Source of the DNA: Marvania coccoides | Taxonomy: Eukaryota > Chlorophyta > Trebouxiophyceae > Chlorellales > Chlorellaceae | DNA length: 64,000 bases | Assembly: GCA_963854735.1 (NCBI GenBank) | Contig: OY978102.1 | Location: 558,001 to 622,000 of the forward strand | Direction: 5' to 3' | In this document: positions 31,593-41,900 of the stretch, piece after piece | Layout of the letters: each line of letters begins with the position of its first letter | Numbering within the stretch: the first letter of the stretch is position 1 | Position numbers and translations under genes: made by a program | The notes under the pieces: generated by a model | What the model saw: only the letters and a program-made list of their open reading frames with translations | What the model was told of the DNA's origin: nothing | The model's database searches: none

Positions 31593-32133
31593 ATGGCGCA
31601 GCCCGACCCTCAAATGGCATTGCAAATGGCGCAGCAAGAAATGGAATACCGAGTAGAGCTTTTTAACAAGTGCGCCTCTTGCTTTTTTTTAGACCGACGG
31701 CTTGGCGGTGAACACTATTTCTCACTATTATCTCACTGACTGTTGCGCAGGATGGTTTCGGGCTGCTTCGAAAAGTGCATCGACAGAAGGTGAGCATAGT
31801 TCAGTTTTGGTTGCAAAGGCAGCGCGCGCTATATTATGTTTTTGCATTTTTCTTGGTGGCTCAACGCTGCTCTCTCTGCCTCATCGTCTCCAGGTACAAA
31901 GAAGGTGAACTAAGCGTTGGGGAGAACGCCTGCATCGACAGGTGCTCGTCAAAGTACTGGCAGGTGAGAGATCTTTTAAACGAGGGACGGGTCTTTTGCG
32001 TACAAAAAAAAACTTTTTTTTTCACCCAAATTTTCTTCTTCTTTTTCTCACACACATCCTGCCTTCTCGAATGCCAATGCAGGTCACCGGCATTGTGGGT
32101 CAGATGATTGGAGCGCAGGGCGGCGTGCAGTAA
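31593..32133 (+). CDS. TIM10: Mitochondrial intermembrane-space chaperone Tim10
   Basis: Small Tims form hexamers (Tim9-Tim10) that carry hydrophobic carriers from TOM to TIM22 in the intermembrane space. Four exons, 31593-31669, 31751-31789, 31894-31963 and 32083-32133, give 78 residues. The joined product has QEMEYRVELFNKM, the twin Cx3C motifs (GCFEKCIDRRYKEGELSVGE and ACIDRCSSKYWQ) and the end VTGIVGQMIGAQ. These match plant Tim10 closely, including RYKE-EL-GEN. Exon 2 is only 39 nt. All introns are GT-AG. Confidence 0.95.
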
Positions 32134-32338
32134 TGAGTCTTCAATATGAGAACGAGATATTTTTGAAATTAGGCAATTAGAATGGCGGCAGTGGTGAAAT
32201 GGTGGGCATATAGTTCCTATAGAACTGTATCCAAAAAAACGTACAATATACATGCCGTAATTCTCATTCCCTTGCACATCAAACATGTTTAAAACTCTGC
32301 TTTTTTAAGGAAGTCTTACATAAAAAATTTACACGTAT

Positions 32339-34661
32339 TCAATCGTGCCAAACCCTGGCGCCAAAGTACTGCAGCGCCGGCACCCCCCGAACCTCCAAGT
32401 CAAACAGCGGTGCCTCGATCAGCTGCAGTTTTCCCAGCTCGGGGTCCTCCTTCAACCGCTGCAGCGAACGCTGCTGGTCCTTTCGTCGCGTGTCCAAAAA
32501 TACAGATGTGGTGCCTGCGCTCAGGACCTGGTTCACTACCAAAGTTCGCACGGGGACATGCTCTGCGCGCAGCTGCTTGGCCAGCCTGATGCTCTCTGAC
32601 GCTGCCATGAGGGTCGGGATGGTCACAATGATGAACTGCGTGGCCTCCTCATCTCTAAATAGGTTTTTGGCCTCGGTCATGGTGGCTTTGAACGAATCGA
32701 GTTTCTTCGACGCCATGTCGACGTTGCCAGAACCCCCGCCAAATACGCCCTTCACCGCGTCAGTCACCGACGCAATTTTCTGTCGCAGCCGCAGGATCTT
32801 GCCCACGGAGGTGTCCAGAAAGTCGGGCAGCGCCAGCAGGCGCAGCGTGTGGCCGGTTGGGGCGGTGTCAAAAATAATTCGCGTGAACCGGCGGTAGGCA
32901 GGGTCCTTCAGGAACGCCACCACCTTGGCAATGGCCACCGCCTCGTCGACGCCAGGCGGGGGCGTGTCCAGCAGCTCCCCCAGCCGCAGATCTTTGAGCT
33001 GTGAGGCCACCACGCCCAGCCCCAGGCCGTCTAGCAAATCATCCAGCTGCCGCCCTTCGTTGGCCCCTCCCAGGTCACGCAGCTCCTCTTTGGCCGCCTC
33101 CAGGTCAATCTCCATGCCCCACACCCTGCCGTCCGTGCCCTGCACCTCCACAGGAGCCCCGCCGCTGACGTCTTGATCCAAAGAGTCGCTGAGAGAGTGC
33201 GCAGGGTCGGTGGACACGACCAGCGTGGTGTGGCCCACCTCCGCCAATCCCACGGCCAGCGACGAAGAGCAGCTGGTCTTTCCCACCCCGCCTTTGCCGC
33301 CCAACAAGAAGAATTGGCGGCCAGGCGACGCTGCAAACTCCGCCATAACGTCCTCCCCCCAGGCCTTGCCCGCAAAGTACTGCAGCGCGGGTACTCCACG
33401 CACCTCCAGGTCGAGGTAGGGCGCCTCCAGCTGGCGCAGGTCGTGCAGTTCTTTGTCGTCCCTCGTCAGCGCCAGCGCCCGCTCCTGGTCCTTGAGCTTC
33501 ATTTTCAGGTAAACGTCCCCCATGTTTTCGCAAATAACCTGGTTCACCACGATGCGCTTGCAGGGGATGCGCTCTTTTCGCAGCGCGCGTATCAAGCGCG
33601 CACTTTCGTTCACCCCCAGCACCGTGGGAATTGTGGCGATGACAAACTCAGTGGTCTCTGGGTCGCGAAACAGGTCTTTCACTTGCCGAATGCTGATTTG
33701 TAGCTGCTCCAGCTTGTCCACGGCCTCATCTTGGTTTGCCCCCGACCCAAACAGCCCCCGCACAGCCGCGCTCGCGCCAGATAGCTTCTTCCGCAGCCGC
33801 ACCAGCTTCCCCAGCGAAGCGTCCACGAAATCGGGCACAGTCAGCAGCCGCAGCGTGTGTCCCGTGGGGGCGGTATCGAATACGATGCGCGTAAACTTGG
33901 CGTACTCTTCTTTCGTCACAAACTGCTGCACCTTGGCGATGGCCACCGCTTCGTCAAACCCAGGAGGCGGAGTGTCGAGGAGCTCCCCCAGCTTGACGTC
34001 AGCAAGCTGCTCCAAAATGCTGCCGATTCCGAACCCGCCCGCGACCTCTTTCAAGTCCTGCTTGCCGGCGGCGCCAGAGGTGTAGGCCCGAAACTTTTTC
34101 TTTTCCTGCTCCGGGTCGATCTCCATGCCCCACAGCGGCAGGTCCACGCCCTGCACTAGTACTGGCGCCCCGCCGCTCAGGTCTTGGTCCAGGGAGTCGC
34201 CTAGCGAGTGGGCTGGGTCGGTGGACACAATCAGCGTGGTGTGGCCCTCTTGGGCGAAGCGCACAGCCAGCGAGGCAGACAGACTGGTCTTGCCCACCCC
34301 TCCCTTGCCACTTATCATAATGTACTTGCGCTCCTTGCCGGCAACGAGCTCCGAAAAGGCTGAAGGCTCGGCTGGTAAAGCTGTGGGCGGGGCGGGGCAT
34401 TGAATGCTGGTGGGAGAGGAAGAGGAGGCGGCGCCAGGGAGGGGGCGTCTTCTTCTTTTGGTGAGAGCCGACTGTAGTGACTACAACAAAAGCAAGGCAG
34501 AGGTGATGAGAAGAGAACAAAGCTGCAGCTTATGGTGTGATCTTGGAGCTTACTGGCAGGAGGAATGAGGCGCGTGAGTTGGGCAGGAAGGCGCGTGCAT
34601 ATTCAGAATTTTGTATTCTTCCAGCTTGCCGATTCGCGAGACAATTGGCGGAGGTGTGCAT
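32339..34661 (-). CDS. ARSA1: Tandem-repeat ArsA1/GET3-type ATPase
   Basis: GET3/ArsA ATPases deliver tail-anchored proteins to membranes; in Chlamydomonas the tandem ArsA1 serves chloroplast tail-anchored proteins. Two exons, 34661-34554 and 34480-32339, give 749 residues. The two halves are similar ATPase domains. P-loop 1 (ISGKGGVGKTS, about 92-102) and P-loop 2 (LGGKGGVGKTS, about 425-435) are each followed by VSTDPAHSL-DSLDQD-SGGAPV and FDTAPTGHTLRLL. Both halves end with VRGVPALQYF. No CxxC zinc pair of cytosolic eukaryotic GET3 is seen. The N-terminal 80 residues are basic, Ser/Ala/Pro-rich and transit-peptide-like; the start at 34661 was chosen because it alone keeps frame across the intron. 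Whether the protein is cytosolic or plastid is open. Confidence 0.9.
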
Positions 34662-34926
34662 TTTTATTTTCGTTGTTTTTGTGGTGAACAAACTTTTAAT
34701 TATTAATAATTAATCCCCCGACCCTAGTCTGATCCTTCTGGCTGAATTTACAATGCCGAAGCTTAAATTAAACTTCTTTTATGCCGCGAGGTGGATTGAT
34801 AACTCAAAAATTGGCGCGCTCGAAATCAGAAAAAGATGAAACGCTTATTGCAGGCTTTTTATCACGCAGATTCGCAATACTATTCAAACACCCAACTTTG
34901 AGAGGCGACGGCAGTGCATCACAAAA
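34662..34926. promoter_or_regulatory. Divergent promoter ARSA1 / proline-rich plastid-like protein
   Basis: About 265 bp of AT-rich DNA between divergent start codons, expected to hold both promoters. No ORF in it is convincing. Confidence 0.45.
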
Positions 34927-35691
34927 ATGCTGGCCTGCTCAAATGCTCTTGGCAGAAATAAATTCTGGAATGGACAGCCTCGCCGGCACCATCCATCTAG
35001 GCGTCTCGCGCACCAGAAACCCATCGCTGTGGCCGAATTAACAAACTGTGTTGCAGGCAGCGAGAGAGAGTCCGTACCAAACTCAGTCCAGCCGGATCGT
35101 AGGTTCGTTGTTGGACTCGCCACTCTAGGCTTCCTTGGAGTAGTGTCCCTCGACGCTCGCTCAGCGTCGGCCAAGACAGCTGAGAAGCGGCGCGACTACT
35201 ACCAGGAGTTGCTCGAGGCCCGCAACAACGCACCCAACACTGGCGCACCCAACACCGGCGACCTGACTAAATACCAGCAGCTGAAGGACGACTCCGGCGC
35301 TCCACCTGCAGCTGTCTCAAAGCCACTCTCTCCCCCTCCTGCTGCTGCTGCCCCGGTCACCATGGCAGAGAAGGAGGTGGAGGTACCTGCTGCCGCTCCA
35401 GTTGAGACGCCTGCACCCAAGGCCGAGGCACCGACAATCCCTGCCATTGCACCCTCTCCCAGCATCCCTGTGCCCACCACGGCTAATAGCCCTTTGCTGC
35501 TGGTTGGAGGGGGTGTGGTGACCATAGTGGCACTTGCTGCTGCCTCATCCATGCCGAGCCCAGGTGGGCAGCAGAAGACAGCTGCTGGTGCTAGTGCTGA
35601 AGCCTCTCCAATGAATGACGCGGATGCAGCAAAGAAGCGGGCAGCGGAAGCACGCGCATGGATCGATGCATGGCGGGCCAAACGAACCTGA
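34927..35691 (+). CDS. Pro/Ala-rich protein with plastid and thylakoid-type targeting signals
   Basis: This intronless gene gives 254 residues. Residues 1-55 are basic and Ser/Asn/Arg-rich like a plastid transit peptide. A twin-arginine hydrophobic stretch follows (DRRFVVGLATLGFLGVVSLDA), ending in RSASA, like a Tat-dependent lumenal signal with an AxA cleavage site. Then come a charged helix (KTAEKRRDYYQELLEARNN) and a long Pro/Ala/Glu/Val-rich linker. A C-terminal membrane helix (PLLLVGGGVVTIVALAAASS) precedes a charged tail (DADAAKKRAAEARAWIDAWRAKRT). I do not know a named family. The layout suggests a thylakoid protein with a lumenal linker and a stromal tail; this is inference. A TGTAA lies 54 nt after the stop. 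Confidence 0.72.
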   Translation: MLACSNALGRNKFWNGQPRRHHPSRRLAHQKPIAVAELTNCVAGSERESVPNSVQPDRRFVVGLATLGFLGVVSLDARSASAKTAEKRRDYYQELLEARNNAPNTGAPNTGDLTKYQQLKDDSGAPPAAVSKPLSPPPAAAAPVTMAEKEVEVPAAAPVETPAPKAEAPTIPAIAPSPSIPVPTTANSPLLLVGGGVVTIVALAAASSMPSPGGQQKTAAGASAEASPMNDADAAKKRAAEARAWIDAWRAKRT

Positions 35692-35712
35692 GGAGCCTAT
35701 ATAGCATATATT

Positions 35713-35730
35713 TATATATATATATATATA
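35713..35730. repeat. (TA)9 microsatellite
   Basis: A perfect TA run in the 3' region of the gene ending at 35691. It lies in the short convergent gap before the TIC236 stop. Confidence 0.9.
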
Positions 35731-35901
35731 GCATACTTCACTTTTGTAACTGAACACGCATAGTTTACCACTGGTTTGTTTGAATGACATTAATACACGA
35801 CCATATAAAAAGAAGCAATTTGGCAATTATTTGAACATGAAAACAATATAAAAAAAAGAACGATATGGTACAAAAAATATATATTCAAGGAGGTCATCCA
35901 A

Positions 35902-38900
35902 TCAGTCGCTACCCTCACTGGAGAACTGAAACATGAGCGTCTTGGAGTAGGGTGACGCCGATGAGATGTTGAACTGCATCCTCAACTTGGAGTTGAGCAG
36001 GTAATTCAGCGCCCACTTGGTGTGCACCGTCGAGTCCTGCAGCTTGCGCACCATGGTGGCCTGCAGCTTGCGCCCAAACTGCACCTCCACCTCCGTGCCC
36101 ATAGTGATCGACCCCAGCAGGTTGGACGGGTCAGAAGAGAGAAGCGGATCCAGCAGGCCAGGAATTGCCGGGGCCGACACCAACCGCCATCGAGTGCCTC
36201 CCACCGTTCCTTGAGCGTCTAGCTTGGGCAGCAGGGTGGACACGGTCGTGCCCGCAAGCCTGCTGAGCGCCAGCTGCCCGTCATCCGCCAGCAGAGCCGT
36301 CTTAAGCTTGGTCTCCAGCAACCGCGCAGCCTCTGCTGCATCCAGCTGCTCTGCTGCGTCTCCGCCGCTGGAGTTCACACCACCCACGATCTGCATCGTC
36401 AGATGATCTGCCCACTCGCTGGCGCGCCCCTGCACCGTCACCCGCAGCTCTCCGCTCTTCATAACTAAATCCACCAATGGGTCCACGCCCATTCCGCCAA
36501 AGGTGAGGGTGTTGGCGTGCTCTCGGTCCAGCTCCAGCTGAGCCGCCAACAAGTTTACGTCTCCTCCAGGCAGTTTCAGCACTCCAGCCACACTCATAGC
36601 CTTGGGGTCAGCTTGCCCTGACGTCACGAGCTCGCCAGCCACCCCAAAGTTCATCATCAAGGGGTACACGGCACGCAGGTCGGGGCCAAACTGCAGCGCC
36701 AGCGAGTCCAACATCAGATTGGTTCCAGCAGCTTCTTGCACGATTTGCTCCACGGCTTCTGCTTCCTGCCGCACAGCGTCCTCCAGCCGGGCAGCCAACC
36801 CGCTCTCCCGCCGCGTCAGCAGGTCGAACAGCTTGGCAACGGAGGTGGCGGCGGGGGCGGGAGCCCCACCCGGTCCGGCCCCAGCCATGTCCTGCCCTTG
36901 TGGAATGAGGAACACTGAGCCGCGGCTGAACCGCAGAGAGCCGCCCACCACGGGGCGCTCCACGCTGTCCCGCAGCGTCAGCAACGCGTCCAGCTGCCCA
37001 GTATAGATGTTGCGCACCCGCAGCTCCAGGCCTTGCACGTCTACTGTCAGGCGCTGCTGCATCGCTGCCAGCGCTGGCGCCACGCCGCGCTGCACCTGTT
37101 TCGACTGGTACACCGGCAGCACGCCACGCGCACGCACGTGGCCCTTGCGCCCCACCCGCACATCCACCGTTTCCACGTCCACCACGCCTTCTTTGCACCG
37201 AATGTCGGCGGCGACAATGTTCAGAGGGTACTTCAGCAGGGGGCAGTCAATGATGGCCTTGTTCAAGCGGGCGTTCCCTGTGACAGTGGGTTGCTCCAGC
37301 GAGCCGGTGGCGTTGAAGGAGACGTCAGCCTCCCCGCTCTGCCAACGAAAATCGGGCGCCATCGACGTCAGCACCGCCATGCCGCTATCTTTCACGTTGA
37401 ACTGCACGTTCAACGAGCCGCTCTCAGAGGTGGCGGTGGCGGCGGCATTGTCACCGCGCAGCGCTGCGAGGGGGATGCCTCCTGAGGCCTTGATGAACCC
37501 CGACGTGCGATGGCCCTCAACAGGGACAACGTCGATGTTGAACGTGACCCGCGCCTTGTCGGAGAGGGTGGCCATAGCTTCGGCCTTGGAGAGACGCGTG
37601 GGACCCACTGCCGCATCGCACAGCTCCACTTTGACCTCGCCAGACGGGGCATCTTTGCTGCCGCGCAGTTTGCCGTTGATGTACAGCAGCCCATTGATGG
37701 GGCTGTCGGCATCGAGCCCCGCAGCATTCACCTGCACGTCTTGAGAGGCGCGGCTCAGAGCGTTGGCGAGCATGCCCAGTGGCAGCGGGGAGCCGATGGG
37801 CTCCGGGGCTCGAGCTGAGACTGCAGGGGTGGTGTTCTTGAGGGCAGGCACTGCTCGGAAGAGCGGACGGAGCTTGGCGACTGGAAAATCATTGACTACA
37901 AAGGTGGCGTCTTGGTTGTCGCCCAGGAGAGAGCCGTGGAGAGAGAGCTGGGCGGAGCCCAGCTTGATGCTGAACTGCAGGGACCAAAAGGGGATATGAA
38001 ACATAACGCAAAGAGAAGACTGGTAGTTTGATAGTTAGGTGACAATTTGAAGTTGCAATAATGCAGCGATATGAAAATAACAACCTAACATCTTACGTCC
38101 TGCAGCTGGATGCCTTCTTCCGAGTGGAAGCTCCCATGGGCGCCCACAGAGTCCAGCTTGGCCTGGCCCCACTGCCAGTCGACGCCCTTGACGTCAAAAT
38201 CGCAGCTGGTGGCTCCGCCGCCGCCACCAAACGCCTGCACGCTGCCGCTCCAGCTGCCGTGTACATCTTGAAGCGCAGGCATCTGCAGATGGTGCGGCGC
38301 CGCCGCTGCAGCGCCGTCTGACCCTCGCCGCTCAGCGCTGCCAGCTGCAGCCGCCAGGCCCTCTTCTCTTGCCAATTTCTCGGCCATGGCGCGCACCTGG
38401 GAGTTTAGATCTTCCGCCTTAAGCGAGATTTGGCGCACTGTGGACATGAACGCAGCTTTCGCGCGCTCATAGTCGGCTGGGGCACGAGACGCCGCGCTCT
38501 GCAGCAGCCGCGCCCCTGGCAGAATTTCTTGCATGTCGGCGGTAGGGACGTCCACCCGCACCCGCCACCGACCCGGAACCTGCTGCTCCTTTCCTTGGTT
38601 GGAGGCGCCCTCCTGGTGCTGCTGCTGCTGGCGGCGAGCGAGGTCGGCAGCAGAGGTGGGAAGGGGCATGGAGGGAGGCACCACGTACTCCCCTTGCACC
38701 TCATACTTGCTGCGGCTCTGCTGCAGCACCAGCTTCTCCAGCCGCACCACGTCACGCTCCCATCGGAAACCGCCGCTCAAGCTGTCGCCGCTGAGGCCGC
38801 TGTAGCGAGGCGCCACCAAGCCCAACCGCCCGCGACCGGTCTGCGCGCCAAAGTTCAGAGAGCACGAGATCTCCTGCAGCTCCCCACGCAGCGACGCCAG

Positions 38901-41900
38901 CTCCAGCTCATCCAGCTTCACGTTTGCCACCTTGACGTCCAGCTGAGAGCCGGCACCGTCCACGGTGGCCGCCGCATGCAGCTTCCCGCAGCGCACAGAC
39001 ACTGAGCTTCCACTGGGATGTTCTCCATCCGTAGCAGCGTTGTTGTCGTCCGGCAGCAGCGGCAGCGAAAGATCGACGTCCAGAGACTCGTCTGGCCGAG
39101 AGCCCTTGGCGTGCACCGCGACATGTGATTCAGACAGCTTCAAATTGCCCTTGAGCGACTGGTACAGCTTCAGCTGGTTCAGCTTCAGGTCCTCTAGGTC
39201 TACCGACCCAGCAAACTCCCAAGGCTGAGCTGCCGCTGCTGCGCCAGCCCCGTTCTCGGCCGCGCTGCCTTCCTCCAGCCGCTCGACCTCCACAGCCAGG
39301 CTGGGTTCAGACTTTGCCACTGTGCCCGACACCTTGACGCGCCCGTTGACCCTCAGCCGCAGCGGCTCTCCAGACTGCTGCGCCAGCTGCCTGCGGGCCG
39401 CTTCATCAGAGACAAGCGGCACCACGTCCAGCCCCCGCAGTGTCACATCCGCATCGCACCCCGAAACGTCCGGTTTTGCCAGCGCTGTGGCCTGCGTTTG
39501 TGTCAGCGCCGCTTTGACCGCTTCGTAGGTGGGAGGGCGCAAAAACACGGCTCCGGACGCATCCAGGTCGGGGGAGGAAATAGAGAGCGCGGTAGAGTCG
39601 CGCAGGAAGCGCGCAGACCCCGTGGCCGATGCCTCAGGCAGCGAAAAAGCGACGTCGATGATGGGAGCCAAGTGAGCGCCCTTCATTGTGAAAGACACCG
39701 CAGCAGGCCCAGAAATCATGCCTGGGGGCAGCTGTGCGTCGTCAGGGAGGTATCGCTGGGCCAGAGCCTCAGCTGGGAGGCCGACGCCTTGGGCTGTGAT
39801 CAGCACCGCCTTTGGATCAAACTCTGAGGCGGGGGAGACCCCCATGGTGCCAGAGCCGTGCAGATCGCCTCCACCCACGGGGCTGCCGCTGAAGGAGTGC
39901 AGAGTGAGCTCCTCTGCTGAGGTATCCAGCGAAAATACCAGATCAGCTCTCGCGATGGGCACCTTGTCGTACGCAGCAACAGCCGCCGGCTCCGCGAGAA
40001 GCGTGTCCACCGCGTTGGTGGGCTCGCAGTCCGCCAGCATGGCGTCATCTGGGCGCACCACGATGGCGTGCCCCGAGAAGACGGGCTTTTCCAGCGGGCC
40101 GGTGATGTGGAGCGTTCCTGAGACAGCTCCTGCCACTGGAAAAGGCGTTGGACGCACCCCCAAGGTGGCGCGCAGCTCGTTGGCCTCCACTTTGGGCACA
40201 GTAGCCGATAGCCGGTAGTTCCCGGTCTGCGGGTTGAGGTCCAGGTCGCCAGTGAGCGTCATGCCGACCGCGCCAAAACTGCCCCTCGCGTTGTGCAGGT
40301 ATACCCTGTCTTTCTCGAACAGCAGGTCCAGGTCCGCGTCCAGCACATCGTCTGTGGCGTCCCAGAAGTGGAAACTGGCCCCTCGCACCGCCACCTTGCC
40401 GTAAAACTCCGGAAACTGCCAGGTCTCGCGGGTGTGCATGCGCACCACAAAATCGCCGTTGGCGCGCCCCTCGTCAATGTCCATGGGCAGCTCTACGATG
40501 CGCTCCACCAGGGGGGCATGCAGGTTCTCCCCCTGAATTGTGATGGTCATGTCGGGGGGGTGCAGGGCTTCAGTGGCAAGGTCGTTGTCCACCACGCCCG
40601 TGGCCTCCACCAGCACTCGAACGCGACCCCCGCTGCCTGGACCAAACTGCTGCGCCTGCTGAGAGGATTCAACTGGCAAAGTGGCTGCTTGCACCTGCTC
40701 CTCCAGCACACGCAGGGCTGCTTGCCCCGTAACGTGCCGCAGATGGCGGTGGGCCTCGGGGTTGGGCATGGTGCACTTGGAGGAGGCGGCGGCACGCTGG
40801 CGGGGGAAGGCATTGAGGTCGATGCGCAAGCTGTCGTACCCTGGGCCCAGGTGCACATTCTGATGAAGAGGAAGGAAAGGAAATTTAGTTACAAGGGGAT
40901 GTAGCGTTGTGTGTTGCGAGGGAAAGCATGCAGTTGTTGTTTCCAAGGGAAAGAAAAGGAAAGAAAAGAAAAGAAAAGAAAAGAAAAGAAAAGAAAAGAA
41001 AAGAAAAGAAAAGAAAAGAAAAGAAAAGAAAAGAAAAGAAAAGAAAAGAAAAGAAAAGAAAAGAAAAGAAAAGAAAAGAAAAGAAAAGAAAAGAAAAGAA
41101 AAGAAAAGAAAAGAAAAGAAAAGAAAAGAAAAGAAAAGAAAAGAAAAGAAAAGAAAAGAAAAGAAAAGAAAAGAAAAGAAAAGAAAAGAAAAGAAAAGAA
41201 AAGAAAAGAAAAGAAAAGAAAAGAAAAGAAAAGAAAAGAAAAGAAAAGAAAAGAAAAGAAAAGAAAAGAAAAGAAAAGAAAAGAAAAGAAAAGAAAAGAA
41301 AAGAAAAGAAAAGAAAAAAGTCAAGGCATGCTGCAATAATTTTCTTACCCCTGATACGTTGTCAAAGATGCGAGGCAGGCTCTCCCCCTGAATGTAGCCG
41401 TACAGCGTGCCTCCAGTGAGATCAACGCTGCCCAGCACCAGGCTGCGCTGCACCAGGGCGCCGGCGGCGGCAAAGGCTTCCCGCATCAGCGTCCCCAGGG
41501 TGCGCTGCTTGGCCCCTGTATAAATAACAAAAAGCCATTAGGCGAATTGTATTATATTTATAAACAAAGTCAGCATGAAAAACAAGCCGAACTTACGCAG
41601 CTCGGCGAGCGCTTCGGGAGGGGCGGGGGTATAGACAGGGCCAGCAGAAGGGGTGAAATAGCCAGGGTGGGTGATGTGGTATTTCCCGTTGTGGCTTTTT
41701 TCCACGCCAGCGTGGTCTTCGCTGTGCAGGGATGCCGCCCGCGGGGCTGCGCTCGCTGCATCGCCAGCTGTCGTTCCCGAGGTCGTCGAGTCCTCAAATG
41801 TGAAGCTGCCGAAAGGGCGCTCTGCTGCGGCGGCGTGAGTGGAGGGAAGGGCAGCGGGCCTGTCGGAGACGACGGGCGGCTTGGCGGGCTGCCAGTTTCG

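Noticed and set aside
40907..41486. Long open frames of KRKEKK (plus) or FFSFLF (minus)
   Set aside because: They come from a 5-nt repeat that has no stop in any frame. Conserved TIC236 exons end at 41349 and resume at 40859, so the repeat is intronic.
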